Source: Corynebacterium lowii | Lineage (GTDB): Bacteria > Actinomycetota > Actinomycetes > Mycobacteriales > Mycobacteriaceae | Length of the DNA: 64,000 nucleotides | NCBI RefSeq assembly: GCF_001412085.1 | Contig: NZ_LKEV01000005.1 | Span: 124,001 to 188,000, forward strand | Direction of reading: 5' to 3' | Part shown: positions 19,627 through 27,860 of the stretch, piece by piece | Layout of the letters: each line of letters begins with the position of its first letter | How positions within the stretch are numbered: position 1 is the stretch's first letter | Translations under genes and position numbers: made by a program | Notes under the pieces: generated by a model | What the model was told of the DNA's origin: nothing | The model's input: only the letters and a program-made list of their open reading frames with translations | Database searches by the model: none

Positions 19627-20625
19627 CTAGATATGGGAGGGCATGCCCTCTTCCCAGGTCAGCGAGCCGGAGGGAATCGCCTTGATGGAGCGGCGCGGCG
19701 TGTTCGGCGCCACCGCTTTGCCCACCTCCGGTGCGTTCTCGGTAACCACCGTGATGTTCTTATCCTGCTTCTTTTCCGCAGCCTCCTGGAAGGGAGCAGG
19801 CTTGTCCACAACGTCACGAGCCGTCACCGTCTGGGCCTCATCGTTGAGGTCATGGTGCGTGGCCACCACGGCGCCGGAAGAATCGCGCAGCGTCTCAAAG
19901 GCCACCTGCTCCGTGCAGTCGCCATCGGTGACCGCCACCGGGACGTTCACCTGTCCATCGGCTACCTGCGGAACGAACGTCATCTTTGCCGTGGCGCCCG
20001 CGGAGGCACCCGAGGCCTTGCACATCAGCTCAGCATCCAAGGTGTACTTCTTACCAGCCTCCAGGCCGGTAAAGCTCACCGTATCCACCACCGTGGCACC
20101 AGCCACCAGAGCACCATTATCCTCAATGGCCGCATCCGTGGTGATCTTCGGAGCAGGTTTGGTGGCTTCGGGCTTGGCAGGCGCAGGCTGAGCGGGGGCT
20201 TCGGAAGGCTGAGGCTTTGCCGAGGTCGGCGCCTCGTTCTTGCCCTGTTCAGAGGGCTGAGCGGGTTCCGGCTTGGCCTCCTCTTTTTCTTCCTTGCCCG
20301 ACTCGGCAGTCTCAGAAGGCTTCTCCGGCTCAGCGGGTTCCTCGCTCGGTGCCTCCGATTCGGCAGGCTTCGGCTCGGAAGTTTCTTGCTCGGGCTTCTC
20401 CGAGGCGGTAGCAGATTCCGTCGGCTCGGCGGACTCGCTCGGTTCCTCGGACTTCTCCGCCGATGCGGACTCCGAGGGCTTTTCCCCCTCGGTGGTCTCC
20501 GGCTCAGAAGGTTCCTCCGACTTAGCGGGCTCTGTTTCAACGGGCTCCGTCGATTCCGCCTCCGGTTCCTCGGTTTCGCTCGTCTCGGGAGTCTCGGAGG
20601 CCTCGGAAGGCTCCTCGGACTTCAC
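19627..20625 (-). pseudogene. C-terminal part of VaFE-repeat adhesin, separated by an in-frame stop
   Basis: This frame continues the upstream adhesin after a TAA at 20631-20629 with only one codon between them; the GTG at 20625 is merely the first possible restart. About 180 residues of Ser/Glu/Pro-rich stalk (repeats of 'SEEPSE' kind) are followed by a fourth VaFE domain with 'DTVSFTGLEAGKKYTLDA' and 'VAFETL', ending 'HHDLNDEAQTV'. The last 45 residues contain no LPxTG motif, no membrane segment and no basic tail; they end 'AIPSGSLTWEEGMPSHI'. Translation of this part would need readthrough or reinitiation, and without a signal peptide it could not be exported alone. Confidence 0.75.
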
Positions 20626-20628
20626 GGG

Positions 20629-23600
20629 TTACGGCTTGGCAGATTCCGAGGGCTCCTCCGATTCCGTGGTCTCCGCGCCCTCAAAGTTCACCGTCTGGGC
20701 CTCATCCTCAATGTCCTTGTGCTCGGCAATCGCATTCGGCTCGGTAGCATCCGGGGTCTCATTACCCTTCGCGTCCACCGCCTTCGAAGTCAGCTCCTCA
20801 AAGGCAACACCGGAGGTAATACCCGCAATACCTGCATTAGCATTAAAGGTGATTTCCACATCCACGTCTCCGGAAACGGATTCCTCATCGGACTTCGGAG
20901 TAGTAAAGGTCTTTTCCCCAGAACCGATAACTCGCTCTTCCTTGTTCTTATCCACCATCTGCGCGCGCAGGTGATATTCGGTATCGGGCTTAAGCCCCTC
21001 ATAAGAAACCGTATCCACTACCCTGCCGCCGGGGTTAAGTTCCATCGACTTCGGATTCACGGAGGTAGAAATGGAAGGCTCCAATTCGGAAGGCTCGGCG
21101 GGTTCCTCCGTCACCTTTTCCGCAGGTTCCTCAGATTCCGGAGCTTCCTCCGAGGAGGGCGTCGGCTCGGGCTCGCTTTCCGACGTCTCGGGGGCCTGCG
21201 AGGCTTCATCCTCCGGCTTCGGCGCCGGGGAATCCGGGTTATCGGAGGGCGCCGCCGACTCCTCCGGCTTCACATCCGGCTTCGTTTCCTTTTCCGGCGT
21301 TTTAGCGTGCGCGGGGTCCTCATTCGAGGTCACCTTGGGTTGTCCCTCTGCCGGATGACCGGGATTTTCGGAATCCTCCGGCGTGCCCTCGGCCTTGGCT
21401 ACATCCTGGTGCTTCTGGCCTGCCTCCGGCAGCGTCAATTTGCCGACAAAGCCCGCGGTCTGCCCCGCTCCCAGCGCTTCCACGGACTCGGGAGCAATGT
21501 TTTCCACCGTGCCTACACCAGCAACGGTTTCATCGGAAAGCGTGATATTAAAGAGCGTGGTGTCACCGGTATTGGTGACCTCAAAGCTCACCTCGGCCTC
21601 TTCACCTGGCTCTAATTCAACGGCTTCTTCCTCGCTCTGAGCGTCATTGCCCTTAATGTACTTCTTGATCTCCAAGCCAGACTTCTTCGGTTCCACCTCA
21701 TTGGTTACCGTCTGAGCCTTATCCTCAATGTCTTTATGCTCGGCAATCACATTCGGCTCGGTAGTATCCGGGGTCTCGCTGCCCTTCGCATCCACCGCCT
21801 TAGAAGTCAGTTCTTCAAAAGCAACGCCCGCTTTCAGGCCCTCTGCCTCAGCGTTATCCGTCAAGGTGATCTTCACATCGACCTCACCGGAAACGGAGTC
21901 CTCCTCCGAAGCCGGGGTGGTGAAAGTCTTTTCACCAACACCAATCACCTGATCGGCATTGTCCTTATTCACCAACTGAGCATTCAGCGTGTACTCGGTA
22001 TCCGGCTTCAACCCCTTATAAGAAACGGTATCCACCACCTCAGCGCCGGACTTCATTGCCATCGACGCCGGATTCACCGAGGTAGAGATGGAGGGCTCCA
22101 GGATCACAACGGGCTCGCTCGGCTCTTCCGGTACGGGAGCCTCCGTCACTTCTTCACTGGGTTCTTCCGATTCGGTCGTTGATTCCTCAGAGGTAGGCTC
22201 GCTTTCCGACGTCTCGGGGGTCTGCGACGGCTCAGAGGTCTCGGTAGGAGTTTCTGATTCCACCTCCGGAGTCTTGGCATGGCCTTCATTCGGCTCAGAA
22301 GATACCGTTACATCCCCTTCTGCTGAGGAAGCGTGAGCGGTAGCGCGATCCGCGTGGTGCTGAGCGCCCTCCTCTAGCACCAACTTGCCAGTAAACGTAG
22401 TCGACTCACCAGGCTTCAACGGACCGGCAAACACATCCGAATCCGAACCCTCAGCCTTAATATCCGTCACCGCACCAACAGTGCCCTCAAGCGTCTCATC
22501 ATCAATGCCGACGTTAAAGGCGTAGGTCTCTCCTACGTTCGTGACCTCAAAGGTCACCTCAGCCTCTTCACCCGGCTTCAAAGCAACAGCAGCATCCTCA
22601 GTCTCCGCATCATCACCGTTGATCTTCTTCACCAACTCAATCTTCGGGGCAACCGGCTCCGGGCCTACAGATACCGTTTGAGCTTCATCGTTGATGTCCT
22701 TGTGCTCCGCAATCGGGTTCGGCTCGGAAGTATTCGGCGTTTCCCGTCCCTTGGCGTCTACCGCCGTAGAGCTAAGGGTCTCAAAGGCCACAGCCGATTC
22801 CTCGGCCGCAAGGGAACCCGCAGGCATGGGTACTTCTACCACCACGGAGCCAGAAACCGAGCCGTCCTCATTCTTCACAAAGTCCGCCAGCTCGGATTCG
22901 GAGGCCGTAAACTCCTTCGAGGCAGCGGCACCCGCGATCTCGGAGGAATCAGACTGCTTCATCAGTTGCGCATCGAGCGTGTACTTTGCACCTTCCACCA
23001 GGTTCTTCACGGTCACGGTGTCGTACACGGTGCGATCTTTGCCAGCCTCTTCAACCGTTATCTCACGGTTAATCGTGTCGTCCTCATAGGACGCGGAGGT
23101 CTCTATTTCCGGATTAAAGTCATTCCGGAGCCCAGGCTGATCTATGGTAATCACTCGCTGCGGAATAGTATCTTCTCGCACCGCCGTGGAGGCTCGCGCA
23201 AGATCAAAGTTCTCGGGGCGGATCACGGTCAGATAATCCGAGTCAGCCGCCTTCGGGATGGGGTTCTCAGAATTACCCGTGTGCTCCAAGACGTAGAATC
23301 CGTCGGACTCAACGATGCGGTAGCCCGTCATCTTTTCCAGGGTGTCATTGTTAAGGTGATCCGACTCGTTACCGCCGAAGTAAATGACGTTTCCTTCATT
23401 AACAAGCCGATAGCTGTTCTGCAAGATCTTCAGGGAAGATGAAGTGAACAGGCGCAGCACAAAGTTAATACGCTGCGCTTCCTCCTCGATCGGAGAGGCG
23501 GAAGGATCGTAGGCCTTCTGAAGTTCCCGAACGAGATGGATGATGACATCACGGCGATCGCTGTCGCTCGTAAAATCAACCACCTGTCCCTCGGGGTTGG

Positions 23601-23928
23601 GATTCTCCTTGGTGGGAAGCGCCACTAACTTATCCAGCTTTTCCACCACGGTGAACTTTTGCTCGGGATAAACTTCCGTGGGAGTGTAAAAGTCCAGGTC
23701 AATACACCAACCATACCCGTACTCTTCGCTGATCCACAGCGTATTAGAGGCGCTGGTTCCCTCCTCACCCCCTTTGGCAACAGCGTCATCCTTCGTCACA
23801 CCGGCTCCCGGAGGAAATTGAGGGTCAAACTCTATCCCCTCGGCAGCCTGCGCCACCGCAGCCCCACCAAAGATGAGGGATACAGCGGCCAAGAAAGAAA
23901 CAATGCGGGAGAAAAGGGCAGGAGCCAT
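20629..23928 (-). CDS. large secreted VaFE-repeat surface adhesin (N-terminal 1099 residues, ends at premature stop)
   Basis: From the ATG at 23928 a 28-residue signal peptide ends AVAQA. The N-terminal domain (about 30-250) carries 'EYGYGWCIDLD' with Cys75, which resembles the Cys motif of thioester adhesin domains, though I could not place the partner Gln securely. Three VaFE domains follow at about 275-418, 613-741 and 950-1075. They are separated by beta-sandwich spacers ('EEAEVTFEVTNVGE') and Ser/Glu/Thr/Pro stalks. VaFE domains form Lys-Asn isopeptide bonds in surface adhesins. An alternative TTG start at 23982 has a strong AGGAAAGGAAG site 7 nt upstream but gives an odd acidic N-terminus. 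The gene is less GC-rich than its neighbours and ends CCG TAA CCC, a likely nonsense mutation. Confidence 0.8.
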   Translation of the reverse strand: MAPALFSRIVSFLAAVSLIFGGAAVAQAAEGIEFDPQFPPGAGVTKDDAVAKGGEEGTSASNTLWISEEYGYGWCIDLDFYTPTEVYPEQKFTVVEKLDKLVALPTKENPNPEGQVVDFTSDSDRRDVIIHLVRELQKAYDPSASPIEEEAQRINFVLRLFTSSSLKILQNSYRLVNEGNVIYFGGNESDHLNNDTLEKMTGYRIVESDGFYVLEHTGNSENPIPKAADSDYLTVIRPENFDLARASTAVREDTIPQRVITIDQPGLRNDFNPEIETSASYEDDTINREITVEEAGKDRTVYDTVTVKNLVEGAKYTLDAQLMKQSDSSEIAGAAASKEFTASESELADFVKNEDGSVSGSVVVEVPMPAGSLAAEESAVAFETLSSTAVDAKGRETPNTSEPNPIAEHKDINDEAQTVSVGPEPVAPKIELVKKINGDDAETEDAAVALKPGEEAEVTFEVTNVGETYAFNVGIDDETLEGTVGAVTDIKAEGSDSDVFAGPLKPGESTTFTGKLVLEEGAQHHADRATAHASSAEGDVTVSSEPNEGHAKTPEVESETPTETSEPSQTPETSESEPTSEESTTESEEPSEEVTEAPVPEEPSEPVVILEPSISTSVNPASMAMKSGAEVVDTVSYKGLKPDTEYTLNAQLVNKDNADQVIGVGEKTFTTPASEEDSVSGEVDVKITLTDNAEAEGLKAGVAFEELTSKAVDAKGSETPDTTEPNVIAEHKDIEDKAQTVTNEVEPKKSGLEIKKYIKGNDAQSEEEAVELEPGEEAEVSFEVTNTGDTTLFNITLSDETVAGVGTVENIAPESVEALGAGQTAGFVGKLTLPEAGQKHQDVAKAEGTPEDSENPGHPAEGQPKVTSNEDPAHAKTPEKETKPDVKPEESAAPSDNPDSPAPKPEDEASQAPETSESEPEPTPSSEEAPESEEPAEKVTEEPAEPSELEPSISTSVNPKSMELNPGGRVVDTVSYEGLKPDTEYHLRAQMVDKNKEERVIGSGEKTFTTPKSDEESVSGDVDVEITFNANAGIAGITSGVAFEELTSKAVDAKGNETPDATEPNAIAEHKDIEDEAQTVNFEGAETTESEEPSESAKP

Positions 23929-24311
23929 GCGGACCCCGCCCCTTCCCCCATCGAATTTTTCATCACCAGTTAAGACACTCAAGGAGAATCTTCCTTTCCT
24001 AGGCGAGACTAGACAGGAAAATCTTAAGCCCCGCCTAGACACCCGGCAACCGCCAATAGAGTCGCCATTACCCCCGGAAAAGATACGAAAGTAGATTACG
24101 AGGTTAATATAAGGTAGACAAAAAGTATCCCTGCCGTGGCAGCGGAACGCCACAGAATGACAAAAGCGCATACCGCCTAGTCCACTGCACGTTAACGTAT
24201 ACACCAGCGGTCATGAAAGGGGTAGTCCAAAAACCGCACTAAGAAACTATAGACTTAAATGCATACTTTCGATAATACCCCCACCCGCCAGATCAGCGGG
24301 CCACGCGCGAT
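23929..24311. other. adhesin upstream region without a gene
   Basis: I see no coding sequence here. On the minus strand a TATATT at 24111-24106 is a candidate -10 element, which implies a leader of about 170 nt. Within it, CTAGGCG (23999-24005) and CGCCTAG (24032-24038) form a 7-bp inverted repeat with a 26-nt loop. The repeat abuts the purine-rich AGGAAAGGAAG ribosome-binding site, so a leader hairpin could affect translation. The rest is AT-rich with nothing recognisable. Confidence 0.4.
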
Positions 24312-24596
24312 TTACATGGATTCCATTCCCTGCGAAAACGGAACCACAACAAACATGATCCAACAAACCGCGATAACAAATGCCGTAGCCACTCCCCACA
24401 ACCAGGCAGCCAAGGAAGCGGAATCAGCTACCTTACGGACAATCACGCCTGACCCCACCACAAAGGCAATGTACACCGCCACCCCAACCAGCAGAATATT
24501 GAGCGACAGCAGCAAAGAAAGCCAGGAAACCAATAGCCCCAACAAGAGCCCTCCCACATACACGAGAGCAGACTTCACGGGCTTCGATAATCTCAT
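24312..24596 (-). CDS. small membrane protein with three transmembrane segments
   Basis: A 94-residue hydrophobic protein. It has segments around residues 9-30 ('ALVYVGGLLLGLLVSWLSLL'), 33-53 and 64-87, and a basic N-terminus (MRLSKPVK). The opposite strand also stays open but reads as a hydrophilic mirror, so I take this strand as real. It lies between the adhesin promoter and tRNA-Ala in the accessory stretch. No family recognised. Confidence 0.6.
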   Translation of the reverse strand: MRLSKPVKSALVYVGGLLLGLLVSWLSLLLSLNILLVGVAVYIAFVVGSGVIVRKVADSASLAAWLWGVATAFVIAVCWIMFVVVPFSQGMESM

Positions 24597-24703
24597 GGTC
24601 GCTCACCCTCCCAGGCGCCGAGGCTAAAATGCTTTTTGCTCAATATATTGGAGCCAATATAACACCGCGATGAAACCTACCCCAGGCCCGCCATGCAGGG
24701 TGA

Positions 24704-24738
24704 TAAAAGAAAACCCTCACCGGAATAAAAGGTGAGGG
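24704..24738 (-). terminator. Rho-independent terminator after tRNA-Ala
   Basis: On the minus strand the stem CCCTCACC/GGTGAGGG, with a 9-nt loop, is followed by TTTTCTTTT. It begins 4 bp after the tRNA 3' end. Confidence 0.85.
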
Positions 24739-24741
24739 ATT

Positions 24742-24817
24742 TGGTGGAGCTAAGGGGAATCGAACCCCTGACCTTTGCATTGCGAACGCAACGCTCTACC
24801 AACTGAGCTATAGCCCC
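24742..24817 (-). tRNA. tRNA-Ala (anticodon CGC)
   Basis: A complete cloverleaf on the minus strand: acceptor GGGGCTA paired with TAGCTCC, the D-arm GCTCAGTTGGTAGAGC, the anticodon loop TTCGCAA giving CGC, and the T-arm with GGTTCGAATCC. The 3' CCA is encoded. It borders the accessory adhesin region. Confidence 0.95.
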
Positions 24818-24891
24818 AATGCCAATTCAGCCTACTCCCCACCCCACAGATTCAACGAATCCGCAGTTCACGGGTTTAAACTTCGGCCCTT

Positions 24892-25959
24892 TTAAACCGC
24901 GGCCCGGTGCTCATAGGTCTCTTCCCTGCGCACGCCCTCGGCGCGGGGAACAGAGCGCACCTCTAGGTGGTGGAAGTCGGGGCTCTCATCGTCCATCTCT
25001 AGCACCACGGCACCGGGGCGCAGCAGCTGGCGGGGAATCTTCAGCGCTTCATCGTCTCGGTGGCGCACGCCCATCCGGGCGCGGCGCAGCTGGCGGATAC
25101 GGCGGCGTCGCAAAGCCTCTTCCTGGCGCACCTGAGCACGCAGCGCCAGCAGATACACCAGTAGGAGCAGCGCGGCGATGCCTGGGGCAACCCACACCCA
25201 CCCGCCGAAGATCACGGCGAGGATCACGGCAAGGGCCGTCACCCCGCCTAGGCCCATGAGGGTGCGCTGGCGGCGCTGATAGCGGTCGGCGGAGTTCGCA
25301 GCGTCGGTCTCGGGGTCCCAGCCTCCGCGCCCGCGGCGGCTGGCGGCAAACTCCAATTCCTCCTCGCTGAGTTCTTCCTCAGAATCCTCGGCATGCTCCT
25401 CATCGGCCCCCTCTTCCACGGGCTCCTGAGAATCCTCCGCGGCGGAGGGATACAGCAAATCCTCCGGGGTGGTATGGGTTTCATCTACCTCGTAAGTATC
25501 CCCTTCCACGGCCTCCTCGGCCTCTACTGCCTCCTCGGAATCATCCTGAGCGTCGTTCTCGGCGGCCTCTAGCTCGTGTACCACGTCCCCTTCCAGGTAC
25601 ACCTCGGGAATCTCCTCCTCCAAGGGCTCGGCGCGCTCGGTGCTCACCTCCTCGGAGGCCACCACCTCGTATTCCTCGGCGGGCTTTTCCTCGGAGTAAT
25701 GAATATCCTCGGCCTTAATTTTTGGCTTGCGCCTCATGCCGCCGGAAAGCGTACTGCCGCCCTCGTACACCACGCGGGTTTCTTCCAGGGCCTCACCCGT
25801 TTTGCGGATCGGCTTGTTATTGCGCTGCAAAAGGGGAATCAGCACAAAGAGCCAGAGCACAATGATGAGGAGAATCAGCAAGCCGCCACTGCTCACGAGA
25901 AGCACCTTCCAGGGTAGGGGAAAACGCTTGTAGAATAGCCGCTTGCGCTCATCTGCCAC
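24892..25959 (-). CDS. glpR: divisome membrane protein GlpR/SepX
   Basis: A 355-residue protein with a GTG start at 25959. The layout is a short basic N-terminus, a membrane segment at about 20-44, a long acidic disordered region (about 80-205, very rich in Glu), two more membrane segments at about 236-253 and 256-273, and a basic then beta-rich C-terminus. This is the architecture of SepX/GlpR, the membrane receptor of the gephyrin-like protein Glp in corynebacterial division and polar growth. The neighbourhood rimJ-glp-galU is the conserved actinobacterial context. The assignment is from layout and context. Confidence 0.82.
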   Translation of the reverse strand: MADERKRLFYKRFPLPWKVLLVSSGGLLILLIIVLWLFVLIPLLQRNNKPIRKTGEALEETRVVYEGGSTLSGGMRRKPKIKAEDIHYSEEKPAEEYEVVASEEVSTERAEPLEEEIPEVYLEGDVVHELEAAENDAQDDSEEAVEAEEAVEGDTYEVDETHTTPEDLLYPSAAEDSQEPVEEGADEEHAEDSEEELSEEELEFAASRRGRGGWDPETDAANSADRYQRRQRTLMGLGGVTALAVILAVIFGGWVWVAPGIAALLLLVYLLALRAQVRQEEALRRRRIRQLRRARMGVRHRDDEALKIPRQLLRPGAVVLEMDDESPDFHHLEVRSVPRAEGVRREETYEHRAAV

Positions 25960-25973
25960 CGGAGGCGCGCCGA

Positions 25974-26573
25974 TTAGCGCACAAAGCCCAAACGCCGCAA
26001 TCGCGCCACGCAGGTGCTGCCGTATTCTCCCGCCACCTGGGCCACAAGGTAGTGGTCACGCCAGGCGCCGTCGATATGCAGATTGCCGCGCAGATAGCCT
26101 TCCTCGCGGTAGCCATTGCGGTGTAATACCTTGCCGGAGGCCGGATTGCTGGGCAGGTAAGTGGCGGTCACGCGGTGCAATCCCAGGGTGGCAAAGGCGT
26201 AATCAGTACCCAGGGCGCAGGCGGCGGTGGCCACTCCCCTGCCCGTGCAGGCGGCGTCCACCCAATATCCCAGCCAACATTCTGCGGCCGTGCCGCGCTG
26301 GATATTGCCCAGGGTGAGTTGTCCGGCAAAGGAACCATCCACCTCGATAACCAGGGCGACCGTGCTTCCCTCCTTGGCGGACCGGCGCAGCTGATTGTAG
26401 TACTGCCACCACTGCCACAGGGTATGCGAATCCGCCCAATCGCCACGCAGGGTGGGCTCCACCGGGCGCAAAAAAGGCTCGTTGAGAATACGCAGCTGAC
26501 ACCACTGTGGCCCGTCCTTGCGACGCAGGGGGCGCAGCCGCACGGAGGTGCCGTCGGGGAGCAGCACGCTCAT
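25974..26573 (-). CDS. rimJ: GNAT N-acetyltransferase, RimJ-like
   Basis: A 199-residue acetyltransferase. The N-terminal 'RLRPLRRKDGPQW' and the acetyl-CoA site 'YWVDAACTGRGVATAACAL' (R/Q-x-x-G-x-A signature), followed by 'LGLHRVTATYLPSNPASGKV', match the RimJ/RimL branch that acetylates protein N-termini. The true substrate is unknown. The start overlaps the glp stop by 4 bp and glpR follows 14 bp later, so the three genes form one operon. Confidence 0.85.
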   Translation of the reverse strand: MSVLLPDGTSVRLRPLRRKDGPQWCQLRILNEPFLRPVEPTLRGDWADSHTLWQWWQYYNQLRRSAKEGSTVALVIEVDGSFAGQLTLGNIQRGTAAECWLGYWVDAACTGRGVATAACALGTDYAFATLGLHRVTATYLPSNPASGKVLHRNGYREEGYLRGNLHIDGAWRDHYLVAQVAGEYGSTCVARLRRLGFVR

Positions 26574-27832
26574 GAGCCCTGGGAGAGGAACATGACCTCC
26601 ACGATGTCGCCGGGGCGAATCTCCGCCGCGCCGTCGGGAATACGGATCATGGCGTTAGCCGCGGAAAGCCCGGCCAGCAGATGCGCGGGGGCTCCGGTGG
26701 CCCCGCCGAGTCCTTCTACCAGGTAATCCTGGGTTTCCGCATCGCGCATGAGGCGGGCGCGCACAAACCCACGACGCCCCGGAATCGACGTCACGTGGTT
26801 GAGCGCACGGGCGCGCACCACCCGGCGCTGCGCATTGCGTTTACCCAGGCACAGCCGCACCAAGGGGCGCACGAACACCTCGAAGATCACCAGAGCGGAA
26901 ACCGGATTGGAGGGCAGCAGGAATACCGGCACGCGATCATCGCCCAGCAGGCCAAAGCCCTGTACGGAACCGGGGTGCATGGCCACGCGGGTGGTATCAA
27001 TATCGCCCAGTTCCTCTAATACCGCGCGCACGCGCTGGGAGCCGGTTCCCCCCACCGCGCCGGTAATCACCAGGATCTCGCTGCGCATCATCTGGCCCTC
27101 AATGATCTCGCGCAGGCGGCGGCTCTCTCCCTCCGCAATGCCCACGCGGTGCACATCGGCACCGGCCTCTTTGGCGGCGGCGGAAAGAGAATAGGAATTG
27201 ACGTCGTACACCTGCCCCAGGCCGGGATCGCGGTGAATATCCACCAGCTCCGCCCCCACGGAGATCAACGAGATACGCGGGCGCGGGTACACCAACACCT
27301 TGGAGCGCCCCACGGCCGCCAGCAGACCGATCTGCGCGGGGCCAAGCACCGCCCCGGAGGAAACCGCCACGTCTCCTTTATTAATGTCATCGCCCACGCG
27401 GCGCACGAAGTCCCCGGAGCGCACCGCGCGCTGCGCGGAGACGCGCTTGCGGCCACGGTCGCTCCAATCGAGGGGCAGCACGGCGTCGGCAAGCGTGGGC
27501 AGGGGCGCTCCGGTGTGCACGCGCACGGCCTGCTTGGGTTGCAGGCGCAAAGGCTGCTGGGAGCCAGCGGCCACCTCGCCCACCACGGGCAGGGACTTTT
27601 CCACCGGCACCAGCGGCCCCTCGGAGGAACTTAAGCCTCGTTCACCGCCCACGTCCACGGCGCGCACGGCATAACCATCAATGGCAGCCTGGGCAAAGCC
27701 GGGCAGCGGGTCGGTGGCCTGCACCTCCTCGGCGCACATGAGGCCGAGCGCGTCCGCGATGGAAATGCGCACGGGCTCGGGCGTCATCGCCGCGTCGGCT
27801 ATCAACGCCAGCTGTTCATCCACGGAACGCAC
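26570..27832 (-). CDS. glp: gephyrin-like protein Glp (MoeA family)
   Basis: A 420-residue MoeA-fold protein. 'PGFAQAAIDGYAVRA' (about 44-58) and 'VRVHTGAPLP' are conserved MoeA blocks. The nucleotide-site motifs are altered. Where molybdenum-inserting MoeA has GGVSVG-x-x-D, this protein has 'ITGAVGGTGSQRV' (256-268), and the usual LPGNPV reads 'LLPSNPV' (305-311). With glpR two genes downstream, this fits Glp, which binds FtsZ and the receptor GlpR in corynebacterial division rather than making molybdenum cofactor. MoeA activity cannot be excluded from sequence alone. Confidence 0.82.
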   Translation of the reverse strand: MRSVDEQLALIADAAMTPEPVRISIADALGLMCAEEVQATDPLPGFAQAAIDGYAVRAVDVGGERGLSSSEGPLVPVEKSLPVVGEVAAGSQQPLRLQPKQAVRVHTGAPLPTLADAVLPLDWSDRGRKRVSAQRAVRSGDFVRRVGDDINKGDVAVSSGAVLGPAQIGLLAAVGRSKVLVYPRPRISLISVGAELVDIHRDPGLGQVYDVNSYSLSAAAKEAGADVHRVGIAEGESRRLREIIEGQMMRSEILVITGAVGGTGSQRVRAVLEELGDIDTTRVAMHPGSVQGFGLLGDDRVPVFLLPSNPVSALVIFEVFVRPLVRLCLGKRNAQRRVVRARALNHVTSIPGRRGFVRARLMRDAETQDYLVEGLGGATGAPAHLLAGLSAANAMIRIPDGAAEIRPGDIVEVMFLSQGS

Positions 27833-27860
27833 TCGGCTCCTCCTTTCTTTTCAGCGCCCT

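Noticed and set aside
19633..21615. 660-codon plus-strand open frame opposite the adhesin
   Set aside because: Low-complexity mirror of the Ser/Glu/Pro repeats (Leu/Arg/Gly strings); no start signal, no family resemblance.
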